Positions 27,921 through 37,114 are shown, counted from the stretch's first letter. The stretch is DNA of 64,000 bases from Pedobacter cryoconitis (GCF_014200595.1 NZ_JACHCG010000002.1:248001-312000), one strand, 5' to 3'. Program-made: numbers and translations. The notes: a model not told the origin generated them from the letters alone.

Positions 27921-30314
27921 ATGTTCAGACTCAATCTTAAAATTGCCTTCAGGAACCTTTGGAAAAATAAGGGTTATACTTTGATTAATATCGCAGGTTT
28001 ATCTATTGGTATGGCAGGCTGTATCCTGATCTTTTTGTTTATCAGTTATCAATTGAGCTTTGATCAGCGGTATAAAAACAAAGACAGAATTTATAGGGTA
28101 GTCAGCCATGCATATTATGCAGGCGGTGAAGAATTTGACAGTGCAGTGCCCCTGCCTTTAGCTGATGCCATGCGCAATGATTTTGGAATGTTGGAAAACG
28201 TTGCTGCGTTAGAGTCGGTATGGGGAATGATTAAAGTCAGAGATGCTAAAGGGAATATGAAAATCAAAATTAAGGACAGGGCATTTTATGTAGCGCCTGA
28301 TTTCTTTAAAATATTTGATTATCAGTGGTTGCAGGGAAATCCGGAGCAGGCTTTAAAAGAGCCAAATACAGTTGCACTTTCGCAAAAGACGGCTGAGCGG
28401 TTTTTTGGGGACTGGCATAAGGCCGTCGGCAAAACTATCAATTTTAAAAATGATAAAGATCTTAAAGTTACAGGCATATTCGCTGATATTCCGGAGAATA
28501 ATAGTAATGTGATTAATATGGCAATTTCTTATGCAGGCTTTGTACAGAGAAATCAAAAACGTTGGGGATCGATATCTTCAGGTTCTGAATGCTATATTTT
28601 ACTTAAACCTGGTGTAACAATTGCTGATCTGGAGCGTCCAAAAGCTGCATTCCTGAAAAAATACTATGTCGAAAAGACAGTTGGAAAACCGGATCATCTT
28701 TTTCAACCACTTGATGAAATCCATATAGATGAACGTTTCACTAATTTTTCTGGCAAAATAACCAGTAAAAGTGAACTGTTTGGCCTTACAGCGATAGGTG
28801 TGTTGCTGCTAATTACCGCATGCATCAACTTCATTAACCTGGCTACTGCACAAGCAGTAGGAAGGTCTAAAGAAGTTGGTGTACGCAAGGTAATGGGAAG
28901 TGGTAAAAAACAACTCATGGTTCAATTCCTTACCGAAACGATGCTGCTGACCTTCGTTGCATTGTTATTGGCCTGCGCAATCACAGAAATTGCTTTGCCC
29001 GGCATGTCAGCCCTGTTTAAGGAAAAAATAACGTTCAATCTGCTTGAAAACCCAGTCATCTTTATATTTATTCTTTGTATGGTCATATTTGTTGGCTTTT
29101 TATCCGGCTTTTATCCTGCAATGGTGATGTCTGGATTTAGTCCGGCGCTTGCTATTAAAAACAAGGTAAATATCGGACATGGTGGTGGAATGTTACGTAA
29201 GGTACTTGTTGTAGTTCAATTCGCCATTACAATTGTATTGGTTACTGGCACATTAGTCATTCTGATGCAAATGAAATTTATGAGAGAAAAGCCTCTTGGA
29301 TTTAATTCATCGGCAGTAGCTTTAATTACCATTCCTACTGATAGTGTAAGCAGACAGAAATTTGAGATTTTAAAGAACAGGGTTAAAGCCGAACCCGGTG
29401 TATTAGCTGTTAGTTTGTGCGATAATGGCCCGAGTGCTGATGATAATACAAATAACGCATTTGCTTTCGATGGAACAAAAGATGCTGATTTTCAAGCTAA
29501 CACCAAAATTGTAGATGAGGATTATTTGAAGACATTTGGTTTGCAGCTTGTGGCGGGAAGATACCTGAATCAGCGTAAAAGCGATACCGTCCATGAATTT
29601 GTGGTGAATGAAACTTTATTGAGGAAATTAAATGTTATCCATCCTCAAGATGCAATTGGAAAGAAGATTCTGTTTGGAGGATTAAGTATTCCTGTCGTTG
29701 GTGTAGTGAAAGACTTTAATAATCTGAATCTGAGAGCTTCAATTTCTCCGATAATTATGGGGACCCGCAATGATCGTTTCGAGATTATGGCAGTGAAAAT
29801 GAACGTGAACCAAATTCCGGATGTGATGAAGAATGTAGAGAAAATCTGGAATGAATATTATCCGGACCATGTTTATTCTTCTGATTTTATGGATGATAAA
29901 ATCAATAAATATTATGAAAGCGAGCGGATTACGGGTACGTTATTTAAAGTATTTGCACTGGTGATCATCTTTATTTCTTTCATCGGTTTGTTTGGCCTGA
30001 TCTCTTTTGTTGCGACACAGAGAACCAAAGAAATGGCTATTCGTAAAGTGTTGGGTGCGAGTGTCTTTGAACTGGTCAGTATGCTGAATACTACTTTTAT
30101 TTTCCTGATTTTATTAGCTAACCTGATTGCCTGGCCTGTAGCCTATATTTTTATTCAAAAGTGGTTATCTGGTTATGCTTACCGCATTACACTCAGTATC
30201 TGGCCTTTTGCAGCTGCAATGTTTATCTCACTGATGATTACCCTGATTACTGTAAGTTTCCGTTCTTACAAGGCAGCTAAAACCAATCCAATAGATGCAC
30301 TTAAATACGAATAA
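27921..30314 (+). CDS. ABC transporter permease, MacB/FtsX type (second)
   Basis: 797 residues, same double architecture as the preceding permease (RSKEVGVRKVMGSGKKQLMV and RTKEMAIRKVLGASVFELVS). Both begin MFxLNLKI and end KTNPxxALKYE, which points to tandem duplication. The pair could form a heterodimer or serve alternative substrates. No substrate can be inferred. Confidence 0.92.
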   Translation: MFRLNLKIAFRNLWKNKGYTLINIAGLSIGMAGCILIFLFISYQLSFDQRYKNKDRIYRVVSHAYYAGGEEFDSAVPLPLADAMRNDFGMLENVAALESVWGMIKVRDAKGNMKIKIKDRAFYVAPDFFKIFDYQWLQGNPEQALKEPNTVALSQKTAERFFGDWHKAVGKTINFKNDKDLKVTGIFADIPENNSNVINMAISYAGFVQRNQKRWGSISSGSECYILLKPGVTIADLERPKAAFLKKYYVEKTVGKPDHLFQPLDEIHIDERFTNFSGKITSKSELFGLTAIGVLLLITACINFINLATAQAVGRSKEVGVRKVMGSGKKQLMVQFLTETMLLTFVALLLACAITEIALPGMSALFKEKITFNLLENPVIFIFILCMVIFVGFLSGFYPAMVMSGFSPALAIKNKVNIGHGGGMLRKVLVVVQFAITIVLVTGTLVILMQMKFMREKPLGFNSSAVALITIPTDSVSRQKFEILKNRVKAEPGVLAVSLCDNGPSADDNTNNAFAFDGTKDADFQANTKIVDEDYLKTFGLQLVAGRYLNQRKSDTVHEFVVNETLLRKLNVIHPQDAIGKKILFGGLSIPVVGVVKDFNNLNLRASISPIIMGTRNDRFEIMAVKMNVNQIPDVMKNVEKIWNEYYPDHVYSSDFMDDKINKYYESERITGTLFKVFALVIIFISFIGLFGLISFVATQRTKEMAIRKVLGASVFELVSMLNTTFIFLILLANLIAWPVAYIFIQKWLSGYAYRITLSIWPFAAAMFISLMITLITVSFRSYKAAKTNPIDALKYE

Positions 30315-30356
30315 AACAAATAGAATTAACTGATTAAATCTTATATTTATCAAAAC

Positions 30357-31040
30357 ATGATACAATTACAGAATATAGAAAAATATTATGCAAACAAGGG
30401 GCTGAAAAGTTATATCCTCAGACATGTGAGCACAACTATTCAGCAAGGTGAATTTGTTTCGATTATGGGGCCTTCTGGTGCCGGGAAATCTACTTTACTA
30501 AATATCTTAGGAATGCTGGAAGAGCCTACCTATGGCAGCTATGAGTTTATGGGTGAGAATGTGGTTTCCCTGAATGAGCGCCGCAGGATAGAGCTTTACA
30601 GAAATCATATCGGTTTTGTTTTCCAGGCTTATCATTTGATAGATGAAATGACCGTTGCCGAGAACATTGAAGCGCCTTTACTTTATAAAAAGGTTGGCAG
30701 TGCGGAACGTAAAAGCCGCGTAGCAGAAATGCTTGACCGCTTTAATATGGTGGCTAAAAAAGATCTTTTCCCGAACCAGTTATCGGGTGGTCAGCAGCAG
30801 CTGGTAGGTATTGCAAGAGCGCTGGCAGCACAACCATTGATTATCCTGGCAGATGAGCCGACTGGAAATTTACAGTCTGCACAGGCTTTGCAAATTATGG
30901 ATCTTTTCAAAAAACTGAATGAAGAGGAAAATATTACGATTATTCAGGTAACGCACTCTGAAATCAACGCTGGTTATGGCACACGGATTTTACATTTACT
31001 TGATGGAGTAATTAGTGAGGATCTTCAGGTGGTCGTATAA
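30357..31040 (+). CDS. ABC transporter ATPase, second
   Basis: 227 residues with Walker A GPSGAGKST, Q-loop FQAYHLIDEMTV, signature LSGGQQQLVG, Walker B LIILADEPTGNLQ and H-loop VTHSE. The usual Asp after GNL in the D-loop is replaced by Gln, which differs from the first ATPase. It follows the second permease by 42 bases and completes a set of two ATPases, two permeases and one fusion protein. Confidence 0.94.
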   Translation: MIQLQNIEKYYANKGLKSYILRHVSTTIQQGEFVSIMGPSGAGKSTLLNILGMLEEPTYGSYEFMGENVVSLNERRRIELYRNHIGFVFQAYHLIDEMTVAENIEAPLLYKKVGSAERKSRVAEMLDRFNMVAKKDLFPNQLSGGQQQLVGIARALAAQPLIILADEPTGNLQSAQALQIMDLFKKLNEEENITIIQVTHSEINAGYGTRILHLLDGVISEDLQVVV

Positions 31041-31045
31041 AAAAG

Positions 31046-31053
31046 TATCTTTG
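31046..31053 (+). promoter_or_regulatory. -7 promoter element abutting the next start codon
   Basis: TATCTTTG matches TAnnTTTG exactly and ends 4 bases before the ATG at 31058, so transcription would begin almost at the start codon (near-leaderless mRNA). No TTG is visible at the right distance upstream. Confidence 0.4.
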
Positions 31054-31057
31054 CTGC

Positions 31058-31855
31058 ATGTTACGTCAGTTTACCGATCAGCTTGATCAAACTATTACAC
31101 TAAATTATCCGCCAAAGCGGATTATCTCTATTGTGCCTTCCCAAACAGAATTGCTGTTCGAACTGGGGCTAAATGAAGAAGTGATCGGACTGACTAAGTT
31201 TTGCATTCATCCTGCGCAGCAGTTTAAAGCTAAAACTAAAGTAGGGGGGACAAAGAAACTGAATATTGAGCTGATCAGAAGTTTGAAGCCTGATTTAATT
31301 ATTGGCAACAAAGAAGAGAATACGAAAGAAGACATAGAATTATTGCGGAAGGAGTTTCCGGTATGGATGAGTGATATCTTTACGCTCGAAGATGCCATGA
31401 AAACTATTACGCAGATCGCAGAATTAGTAGACAGGCAACCTGAGGCAGCTTATTTAAACTATCTGATCAATGCCGGGTTTACAGATCTGCAAACTTTAGC
31501 TTTAGAACAGGGGATAGATAAAAAAGTCGCTTACCTGATCTGGAAGGGGCCTTATATGCTGGCCGGAAGAAATACTTTTATTGATGATATTTTGGTTAAA
31601 AACGGATTGACTAACGTAATTAAAGCAGATCGTTACCCTGAAATTGAGCTTCAGGAACTGGCTGCATTAAAGCCGGAACTGATTTTACTCTCTTCAGAGC
31701 CATATCCTTTCCGGGAAAAGCATATTGAAGAGTTAAAAATGGCAATTCCTGAGGCCAAAGTGATGTTGGTAGACGGAGAAATGTTCTCTTGGTATGGCAG
31801 CAGATTGGTCAAAGCGGTTCAATATTTATTTCAGTTGCAAAAAGAATTAAAATAA
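31058..31855 (+). CDS. Helical-backbone metal/cobalamin receptor-like protein without signal peptide
   Basis: 265 residues. The fold signature of BtuF/TroA-like receptors is present (PKRIISIVPSQTELLFELGL, LIRSLKPDLIIGNKEEN, GGTKKLN, LAALKPELILLSSEPYPF). Periplasmic binding proteins need a signal peptide, but this one starts MLRQFTDQLD with no hydrophobic stretch or lipobox, so it should be cytoplasmic. It lies 17 bases after the exporter ATPase. A role in corrinoid handling is possible; ligand unknown. Confidence 0.8.
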   Translation: MLRQFTDQLDQTITLNYPPKRIISIVPSQTELLFELGLNEEVIGLTKFCIHPAQQFKAKTKVGGTKKLNIELIRSLKPDLIIGNKEENTKEDIELLRKEFPVWMSDIFTLEDAMKTITQIAELVDRQPEAAYLNYLINAGFTDLQTLALEQGIDKKVAYLIWKGPYMLAGRNTFIDDILVKNGLTNVIKADRYPEIELQELAALKPELILLSSEPYPFREKHIEELKMAIPEAKVMLVDGEMFSWYGSRLVKAVQYLFQLQKELK

Positions 31856-31910
31856 ATTGGCTTAAAATGAATGTGTTAGCTGTTTAGAGGTGAAATAAAT
31901 GCAAAAGGTT

Positions 31911-31940
31911 TTTGATAATTGATAACTATCTCTATCTTTG
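31911..31940 (+). promoter_or_regulatory. Promoter of tRNA-Leu(UAG)
   Basis: TTTG at 31911-31914 and TATCTTTG at 31933-31940 are separated by 18 bases, close to the Bacteroidota -33/-7 consensus (TTTG, about 19 bases, TAnnTTTG). The start would be about 20 bases before the tRNA. Confidence 0.75.
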
Positions 31941-31967
31941 CAGTCCAAACAAAAACAATTCCTAACT

Positions 31968-32049
31968 GCGGATGTGGCGTAATTGGTAGCCGCACCAGAC
32001 TTAGGATCTGGCGCTTCACGGCGTGGGGGTTCGAGTCCCTTCATCCGCA
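31968..32049 (+). tRNA. tRNA-Leu, anticodon UAG
   Basis: 82 bases with a 7-pair acceptor stem (GCGGATG / CATCCGC), a D-arm (GGCGTAATTGGTAGCC), an anticodon arm CCAGA-CTTAGGA-TCTGG giving anticodon TAG, a long variable arm typical of tRNA-Leu and a T-arm with GGTTCGAGTCC. The 3' CCA is not encoded. A terminator follows 4 bases later. Confidence 0.97.
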
Positions 32050-32053
32050 CAAG

Positions 32054-32089
32054 AATGGTGATAGATTTAATTATCTGTCACCATTTTTA
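32054..32089 (+). terminator. Rho-independent terminator of tRNA-Leu(UAG)
   Basis: AATGGTGATAGAT and ATCTGTCACCATT pair along 13 positions (one G-U) with a 6-base loop and run into TTTTTATTTT. Confidence 0.85.
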
Positions 32090-32117
32090 TTTTAAGAGGT
32101 TTTTTACTTGTATTTTA

Positions 32118-32151
32118 TTTGCGGCTAGTCTGATAAATTAGGTTAATTTTG
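32118..32151 (+). promoter_or_regulatory. Promoter of the Fic gene
   Basis: TAATTTTG at 32144-32151 matches the -7 consensus exactly, and TTTG at 32118-32121 is 22 bases before it. The -7 element overlaps the left arm of the palindrome at 32147-32172, so the two belong to one control region. Confidence 0.6.
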
Positions 32152-32172
32152 TACTATTATTTAAGTACAAAA
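32147..32172. promoter_or_regulatory. Palindromic operator candidate of the Fic gene
   Basis: TTTTGTACT-N8-AGTACAAAA is a perfect 9-base inverted repeat that overlaps the -7 element and ends directly at the ATG. It would be covered by a dimeric repressor, or fold into a hairpin hiding the start. No regulator gene is adjacent, so the binding protein is unknown. Confidence 0.6.
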
Positions 32173-32979
32173 ATGAATGAGCTACTCAGAAAATATGATT
32201 CACTGGTACTGGAATACAACAAAACAATTGTTGAAAGTTTCAGTATACAAGATTTTAGAGAATACAACGAAATCTTATTTTCGGCCCATAATTGTGCAGT
32301 AGAAGGTAATACCTTTACAGTTGATGAAACCCGTGAATTAAGAGAACAGGGCATCAATTTAAAATTGCATAACCGGTCTCTTTATGAAGCTTATGAAATT
32401 CTTGATCATTTTAAGGCTTACGACTTTCTTTTTAACAACCCGGATCAGCCTCTAACAGAGGAGTTGATCAAACAGACTCAGAAAATCTTAACAGAAAATA
32501 CAATCAAGTTTTCAAAAGGCTATGAGCCGGGTGAATATACTGATACTCAAATGGCAGCCGGAGATACGGTTTTCGGTGATTATAAAACCAATATAGCCCT
32601 TATGCCCTCTTTAATTGCTTCTACACAAAAAGCGCTTGAAAAAGCTGAACTCCATCCTTTAGACATTAGTGCAAGGTTTCATCAGTTTTTTATCTATCTG
32701 CATCCATTTCCTGATGGGAATGGGCGGACCGGGCGTTTAATCTCAAATTTTATACTGGCTAAATTCAATCAGCCTCATGTAATCATTGGTACAGTTGAAA
32801 AGGCAGCCTATATTGATGCCTTAAAACAGTCCGCCAAACATCAGGATACGGATATTTTAACTGTTTTTTTTGCTGAAACAGCTATCAGCAGAATGCAAAG
32901 AGAAATGGATCAGAAGAAAAATCTAACTCAGAATTTCACTATGAGTTTTAAACCCTCCCCAAAAGGTAAAACGTGCTAA
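32173..32979 (+). CDS. Fic/DOC-family protein AMPylase-type
   Basis: 268 residues from the ATG at 32173; a start at 32149 would lie inside the promoter and palindrome. The complete Fic motif HPFPDGNGRTGR (H177-R188) predicts AMP transfer from ATP to Ser/Thr/Tyr of a target protein. An N-terminal segment CAVEGNTF (E44, G45, N46) matches the autoinhibitory helix of class II Fic proteins, though the usual Ser/Thr four before Glu is Asn40, so inhibition may be weaker. No FicT antitoxin gene is next to it. Target unknown. Confidence 0.9.
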   Translation: MNELLRKYDSLVLEYNKTIVESFSIQDFREYNEILFSAHNCAVEGNTFTVDETRELREQGINLKLHNRSLYEAYEILDHFKAYDFLFNNPDQPLTEELIKQTQKILTENTIKFSKGYEPGEYTDTQMAAGDTVFGDYKTNIALMPSLIASTQKALEKAELHPLDISARFHQFFIYLHPFPDGNGRTGRLISNFILAKFNQPHVIIGTVEKAAYIDALKQSAKHQDTDILTVFFAETAISRMQREMDQKKNLTQNFTMSFKPSPKGKTC

Positions 32980-33207
32980 ACCCAGTTTCATGGCATAATA
33001 AAATCTGACCTTGCAGAGCCAGTCTCCTTTTACCTCCTATACACAAATCTTAAGAATTCAAACAGGTTAATTTTAACAGGTTGCCTGCTTGTTTACAGTC
33101 CCATATCTTCTGTTTCTTTTAGTTTTCACGCCTGTTTAAGCTAATGACACGCTGTATATAAATCTGGTTTTCAGCTATGTTTCCTTTCGGTTGTCTCTCA
33201 GTTTAAT

Positions 33208-33264
33208 ACGGGATTCAAACGGGTTTGATACGGGTCGAGGCGTTTCAAACCCATATCAATCCCG
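33208..33264. repeat. 11-base tandem repeats inside an imperfect inverted repeat
   Basis: Three adjacent units ACGGGATTCAA, ACGGGTTTGAT and ACGGGTCGAGG (33208-33240) share ACGGG. The left arm 33209-33233 pairs with 33241-33264 at about 20 of 25 positions around a 7-base loop, sharing CGGGATT and GGGTTTGA blocks. It is much more GC-rich than its surroundings. Function unknown; a small mobile or structural repeat is possible. Confidence 0.6.
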
Positions 33265-33444
33265 CTTGAAACTGCAACAGAACCCAGCCACAACCTTTGC
33301 TGAAATATGCTTTATACCCTGTTCTCTCAATATTTGTCAGGTCTTAGACTAATTCTTAAACCTAATTTTTCACAAAAAATGCGGCTTAAAATAACATTAA
33401 AAACACAATTTGATAATTAACTATGTCTTATTCCGGAAAATTAA

Positions 33445-33452
33445 TACTTTTG
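33445..33452 (+). promoter_or_regulatory. Candidate -7 promoter element for tig
   Basis: TACTTTTG matches TAnnTTTG, 115 bases before the tig ATG. A TTTG lies at 33409-33412, too far away for a good -33 box, so support is limited. Confidence 0.4.
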
Positions 33453-33455
33453 GCA

Positions 33456-33470
33456 CCTCTATTGAAGAGG
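33456..33470 (+). promoter_or_regulatory. Small hairpin at the presumed 5' end of the tig mRNA
   Basis: CCTCT-attga-AGAGG pairs over 5 bases, beginning just downstream of the candidate promoter. Confidence 0.35.
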
Positions 33471-33503
33471 GGGTATCGAAGAGTTTATATCCTTCATGCA
33501 CGT

Positions 33504-33531
33504 AAATCCTCCGTTAATCCAGTGAGGATTT
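33504..33531 (+). promoter_or_regulatory. Leader hairpin upstream of tig
   Basis: AAATCCTC and GAGGATTT pair perfectly over 8 bases with a 12-base loop, ending 36 bases before the tig ATG. It could act in mRNA stability or translation control; that is inference. Confidence 0.4.
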
Positions 33532-33567
33532 CAATAAAAAGACATTTAAACACATTGATTTAGAAAG

Positions 33568-34923
33568 ATGAATATTACACAGGAAAAAATTGACAACTTA
33601 AATGCAGTTGTAAAGATTAAAATTTCGCCTGAAGATTATACTGAAAAGGTCGATAAAACTATTAAAGAACAAGCGAAAAAATCTACCCTTCCGGGATTCC
33701 GTAAAGGAATGGTTCCTGCTGCACATATTAAGAAAATGTATGGTAGAAGTATCCTTGTTGAAACTGTAAACGCTTTATTAAGCGAAAACCTGAATAAATT
33801 CCTGACAGAAAATAAAGTTGAAATCCTTGGCCAGCCAGTTCCGGTTGTAGATAACACCAAAGATTTTAAATGGGATGGTACTGATGCTTTTGAATTTGAC
33901 TACGAAATTGGTCTTGCTCCAGCAGTTGAAGTTAACATCACTGCGAAAGATAAATTTACACAATACAATGTAAAAGCTGATGAGGAGACTTTAGCTTCCC
34001 GTATCAAAAACATCCGCCGCAGCTATGGCAAAATGACAAACCCGGAAGTTTCGGCAGACGATGATGTACTTTATGCCGAATTAGCACAACTTTCTCCTGA
34101 TGGTTCAGTTTTTGAAGGTGGAATTACAAATACTGGTTCTATCCGTTTAGATCAGGTTAAAGACAAAGCAATTTTAAAATCTTTAATCGGGCTTAAAAAA
34201 GATGCAGTACTTGAATTAGATCTTCAGAAAGCATTAGGAAACAACCAGGCGGTGATCGCTAAGTTGTTAAACATTGGTGAAGATGAAGCTAAGGATTTAC
34301 AATCTAAATTCCAGGTAACGGTTAAAAACATCAACCGTTTGGAGGAATCTGATTTGAACCAGGAGTTCTTTGATAAAATATTTGGTGAAGGTATCGTTAC
34401 TGACGAAGCTGGTTTCAAGCAGAAAATCACAGAAGAAATTGAAGGTATGTTCAAACAGGATGCGGATCGCAAACTGCAAAATGACATGTACACTCAGTTA
34501 ACTGAAAACGTGAAAATGGATTTGCCGGATGAGTTTTTAAGAAAGTGGTTAAAAGCTACCAACGAAAAATTATCTGATGCAGAACTGGAAGAAGGTTACA
34601 ATGATTTCGCGAAAAACCTGAAATGGACTTTAATTGAAAACAAAATCATTAAAGACAACAGTATCGAAATTAAATACGAAGACGTATTCCAAACAGCTAA
34701 ACAACGTTTAGATGCACAGTTCAGAATGTACAGTCCAGCTCCAATGCCGGAAGATCAGTTGTCACAATACACAGCTACTTTCCTTCAGGAAAAAGACAAT
34801 GCAAACCGTATATTCGAAGAGGTAAAAGCAATTAAAGTTTTTGAATACATTCAATCGGTTGCTACTTTGGACCAAAAAGATATAGCTTATAATAAATTTC
34901 AAGAGTTAGTTGAATCTGTATAA
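33568..34923 (+). CDS. tig: Trigger factor (ribosome-associated chaperone)
   Basis: 451 residues, normal length. The ribosome-binding signature GFRKGMVP lies at about residues 43-50 in an N-terminal trigger-factor domain; the C-terminal helical arms end near VESV. The central PPIase part is poorly conserved by eye, as in other Bacteroidota. It binds nascent chains near the ribosomal exit tunnel. clpP and clpX follow after a terminator, the common tig-clpP-clpX order. Confidence 0.95.
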   Translation: MNITQEKIDNLNAVVKIKISPEDYTEKVDKTIKEQAKKSTLPGFRKGMVPAAHIKKMYGRSILVETVNALLSENLNKFLTENKVEILGQPVPVVDNTKDFKWDGTDAFEFDYEIGLAPAVEVNITAKDKFTQYNVKADEETLASRIKNIRRSYGKMTNPEVSADDDVLYAELAQLSPDGSVFEGGITNTGSIRLDQVKDKAILKSLIGLKKDAVLELDLQKALGNNQAVIAKLLNIGEDEAKDLQSKFQVTVKNINRLEESDLNQEFFDKIFGEGIVTDEAGFKQKITEEIEGMFKQDADRKLQNDMYTQLTENVKMDLPDEFLRKWLKATNEKLSDAELEEGYNDFAKNLKWTLIENKIIKDNSIEIKYEDVFQTAKQRLDAQFRMYSPAPMPEDQLSQYTATFLQEKDNANRIFEEVKAIKVFEYIQSVATLDQKDIAYNKFQELVESV

Positions 34924-34952
34924 CAGGTTTCTCAAATTTCTTTAATCTTATC

Positions 34953-34981
34953 GTAAGGCGGCTTTATTAAAGCCGCCTTAC
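34953..34981. terminator. Hairpin terminator after tig
   Basis: GTAAGGCGGCTTT and AAAGCCGCCTTAC pair perfectly over 13 bases around a 3-base loop, 29 bases after the tig stop. The following TTATATAAAG is only a weak U tract. Confidence 0.75.
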
Positions 34982-35172
34982 TTATATAAAGCTATTTCTG
35001 AGCTGTGTAAATTAATAAGCTGAATTTAAAAAGCTACTTAATTTTACAATAACCAAATAATTTGTCAACTTAGTTTGACTAATTTGGATTTGATAAAAGC
35101 AAAATCCCCTGTGAAAAGGGCGCTCAGTCAAACCACAAAACAAAAATAGAAACTCGATAAACTTATATACAG

Positions 35173-35862
35173 ATGAATATAGATAAAGACGAATTTAGAA
35201 AATATGCAGTTAAACATCACCGTATAAACGGCTTAAATGTAGATCGTTATATTGGTCACACAAATAGTTCACCAAAAAGCATGACCCCATACATTATTGA
35301 AGAACGTCAGTTGAACGTTGCTCAGATGGATGTGTTCTCCCGCTTAATGATGGACAGGATTATCTTTTTAGGTGATGCGATCCATGATGGTAATGCAAAT
35401 ATCATTCAGGCGCAGTTACTGTTCTTACAGTCAACTGATAACAACAGAGATATCCAGATTTATATCAACTCACCGGGCGGATCTGTTTATGCTGGTTTAG
35501 GTATTTATGATACCATGCAGTATATCACTCCTGATGTCGCTACAATCTGTACAGGTATGGCAGCATCAATGGGCGCGGTTTTATTAGTAGCAGGTGCTAA
35601 AGGTAAACGTGCGGCATTAACACATTCACGTGTAATGATCCACCAGCCTTCAGGAGGTTCACAAGGTGTGGCTTCAGATATGGAGATCAATTTAAGAGAG
35701 ATGCTTAAATTGAAAAAAGAATTATATGATATCATTTCTGACCATTCAGGGCAGACTTACGAATGGGTGGAAAAAGCATCTGACCGTGATTACTGGATGA
35801 AAGCTGATGAAGCTAAAAGTTTCGGAATGATTGATGAAGTATTAGGTTCGAATAAAAAATAG
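35173..35862 (+). CDS. clpP: ClpP protease subunit
   Basis: 229 residues; a serine protease with catalytic Ser in GMAASMGAVLL and His in MIHQPSGG. A 30-residue extension precedes the conserved NVAQMDVFSRLMMDRIIFLG. ClpP forms the degradation barrel used by ClpX, whose gene follows after 3 bases. Confidence 0.97.
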   Translation: MNIDKDEFRKYAVKHHRINGLNVDRYIGHTNSSPKSMTPYIIEERQLNVAQMDVFSRLMMDRIIFLGDAIHDGNANIIQAQLLFLQSTDNNRDIQIYINSPGGSVYAGLGIYDTMQYITPDVATICTGMAASMGAVLLVAGAKGKRAALTHSRVMIHQPSGGSQGVASDMEINLREMLKLKKELYDIISDHSGQTYEWVEKASDRDYWMKADEAKSFGMIDEVLGSNKK

Positions 35863-35865
35863 ATA

Positions 35866-37107
35866 ATGGCTAAACAAACTAAAGAATCCCGTTGCTCTTT
35901 TTGCGGTTCAAGTAAGCAGGATACTTTAATGCTTATTGAAGGGCTTGATGCATACATTTGCGATAAATGCGTGACACAGGCTCACCAGCTGGTGCTACAG
36001 GAATTTGGCAATAAACAAGCTAAATCACTGGATGCTGCCGGCCCCCTCTTAAAGCCAATGGAGATTAAAGCGCATATTGACCAATACGTTATTGGGCAGG
36101 ATGATGCTAAGAAAGTACTTTCTGTAGCCGTATATAACCATTATAAAAGGTTAGGACAGAAGATTGATGCAGTGGATGAGGTGGAGATTGAGAAATCTAA
36201 CATTATGCTGGTTGGAGAAACCGGTACAGGTAAAACTTTACTGGCGAAAACAATCGCTAAGATCCTTCATGTACCTTTCTGTATCTGTGATGCTACGGTA
36301 TTAACAGAAGCAGGTTATGTGGGTGAAGATGTAGAAAGTATCCTGACCCGTTTGCTTCAGGCTGCGGATTATGATGTGGCTTCTGCCGAACGTGGAATTG
36401 TTTATATTGATGAGGTAGATAAGGTTGCGCGTAAAAGCGATAACCCTTCTATTACCAGAGATGTATCAGGAGAAGGTGTACAACAGGCTTTGTTAAAGAT
36501 CCTGGAAGGTACTATCGTGAATGTTCCGCCTCAGGGTGGACGTAAACACCCTGATCAGAAAATGATTCCTGTAAATACGAATAATATCCTGTTTATCTGT
36601 GGTGGTGCATTTGATGGTATTGAACGTAAAATTGCCAACAGATTACGCACACAGGCAGTAGGTTATAAAGTTAAAAAGGATGACACTGAACTTGACCTGG
36701 ACAATCTGTACAAGTATATCACACCAGCTGATTTAAAATCTTTTGGTTTGATTCCTGAGCTGATTGGACGTGTTCCGGTATTAACTCACCTGAATCCGCT
36801 GGATAAACAAGCATTACGTAATATACTAACGGAGCCTAAGAATTCTTTGTTCCGTCAGTATGTGAAATTGTTTGAATTTGAAGGGGTAAATCTTGTATTT
36901 GAAGATGAAGTTTTAGACTTTATCGTAGATAAGGCTATGGAGTATAAGTTAGGCGCAAGGGGATTAAGATCTATTTGTGAAGCTATTATGCTGGACGCGA
37001 TGTTTGACATCCCGTCTGACCCAACTATTAAGGAACTGGTCATCTCACTCGGATACGCGGTGGAGAAATTTGAAAAGGCAGACTTTAAGAAGTTAAAAGC
37101 TGCTTAA
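35866..37107 (+). CDS. clpX: ClpX, ATP-dependent unfoldase
   Basis: 413 residues. N-terminal zinc-binding domain (CSFCG...CDKC), Walker A GETGTGKT, Walker [10 protein letters not shown], sensor and pore-loop regions and the C-terminal small domain are all in place. It unfolds substrates and feeds ClpP. The stretch CGGAFDGIE is typical of ClpX. A strong terminator follows. Confidence 0.98.
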   Translation: MAKQTKESRCSFCGSSKQDTLMLIEGLDAYICDKCVTQAHQLVLQEFGNKQAKSLDAAGPLLKPMEIKAHIDQYVIGQDDAKKVLSVAVYNHYKRLGQKIDAVDEVEIEKSNIMLVGETGTGKTLLAKTIAKILHVPFCICDATVLTEAGYVGEDVESILTRLLQAADYDVASAERGIVYIDEVDKVARKSDNPSITRDVSGEGVQQALLKILEGTIVNVPPQGGRKHPDQKMIPVNTNNILFICGGAFDGIERKIANRLRTQAVGYKVKKDDTELDLDNLYKYITPADLKSFGLIPELIGRVPVLTHLNPLDKQALRNILTEPKNSLFRQYVKLFEFEGVNLVFEDEVLDFIVDKAMEYKLGARGLRSICEAIMLDAMFDIPSDPTIKELVISLGYAVEKFEKADFKKLKAA

Positions 37108-37114
37108 AGAATTT

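Larger units (their letters stand above)
32980..33567. other. 588-base noncoding region before tig
   Basis: No ORF is supported. It contains the 11-base tandem repeat with a facing inverted arm (33208-33264), a possible promoter at 33445-33452 and two hairpins in the presumed tig leader (33456-33470, 33504-33531). The rest is AT-rich with no structure I could support. Confidence 0.6.

Noticed and set aside
32050..33567. Integration site repeat of tRNA-Leu(UAG) beyond the Fic gene
   Set aside because: No copy of the tRNA 3' end was seen in this stretch, so an integrated island is not supported.
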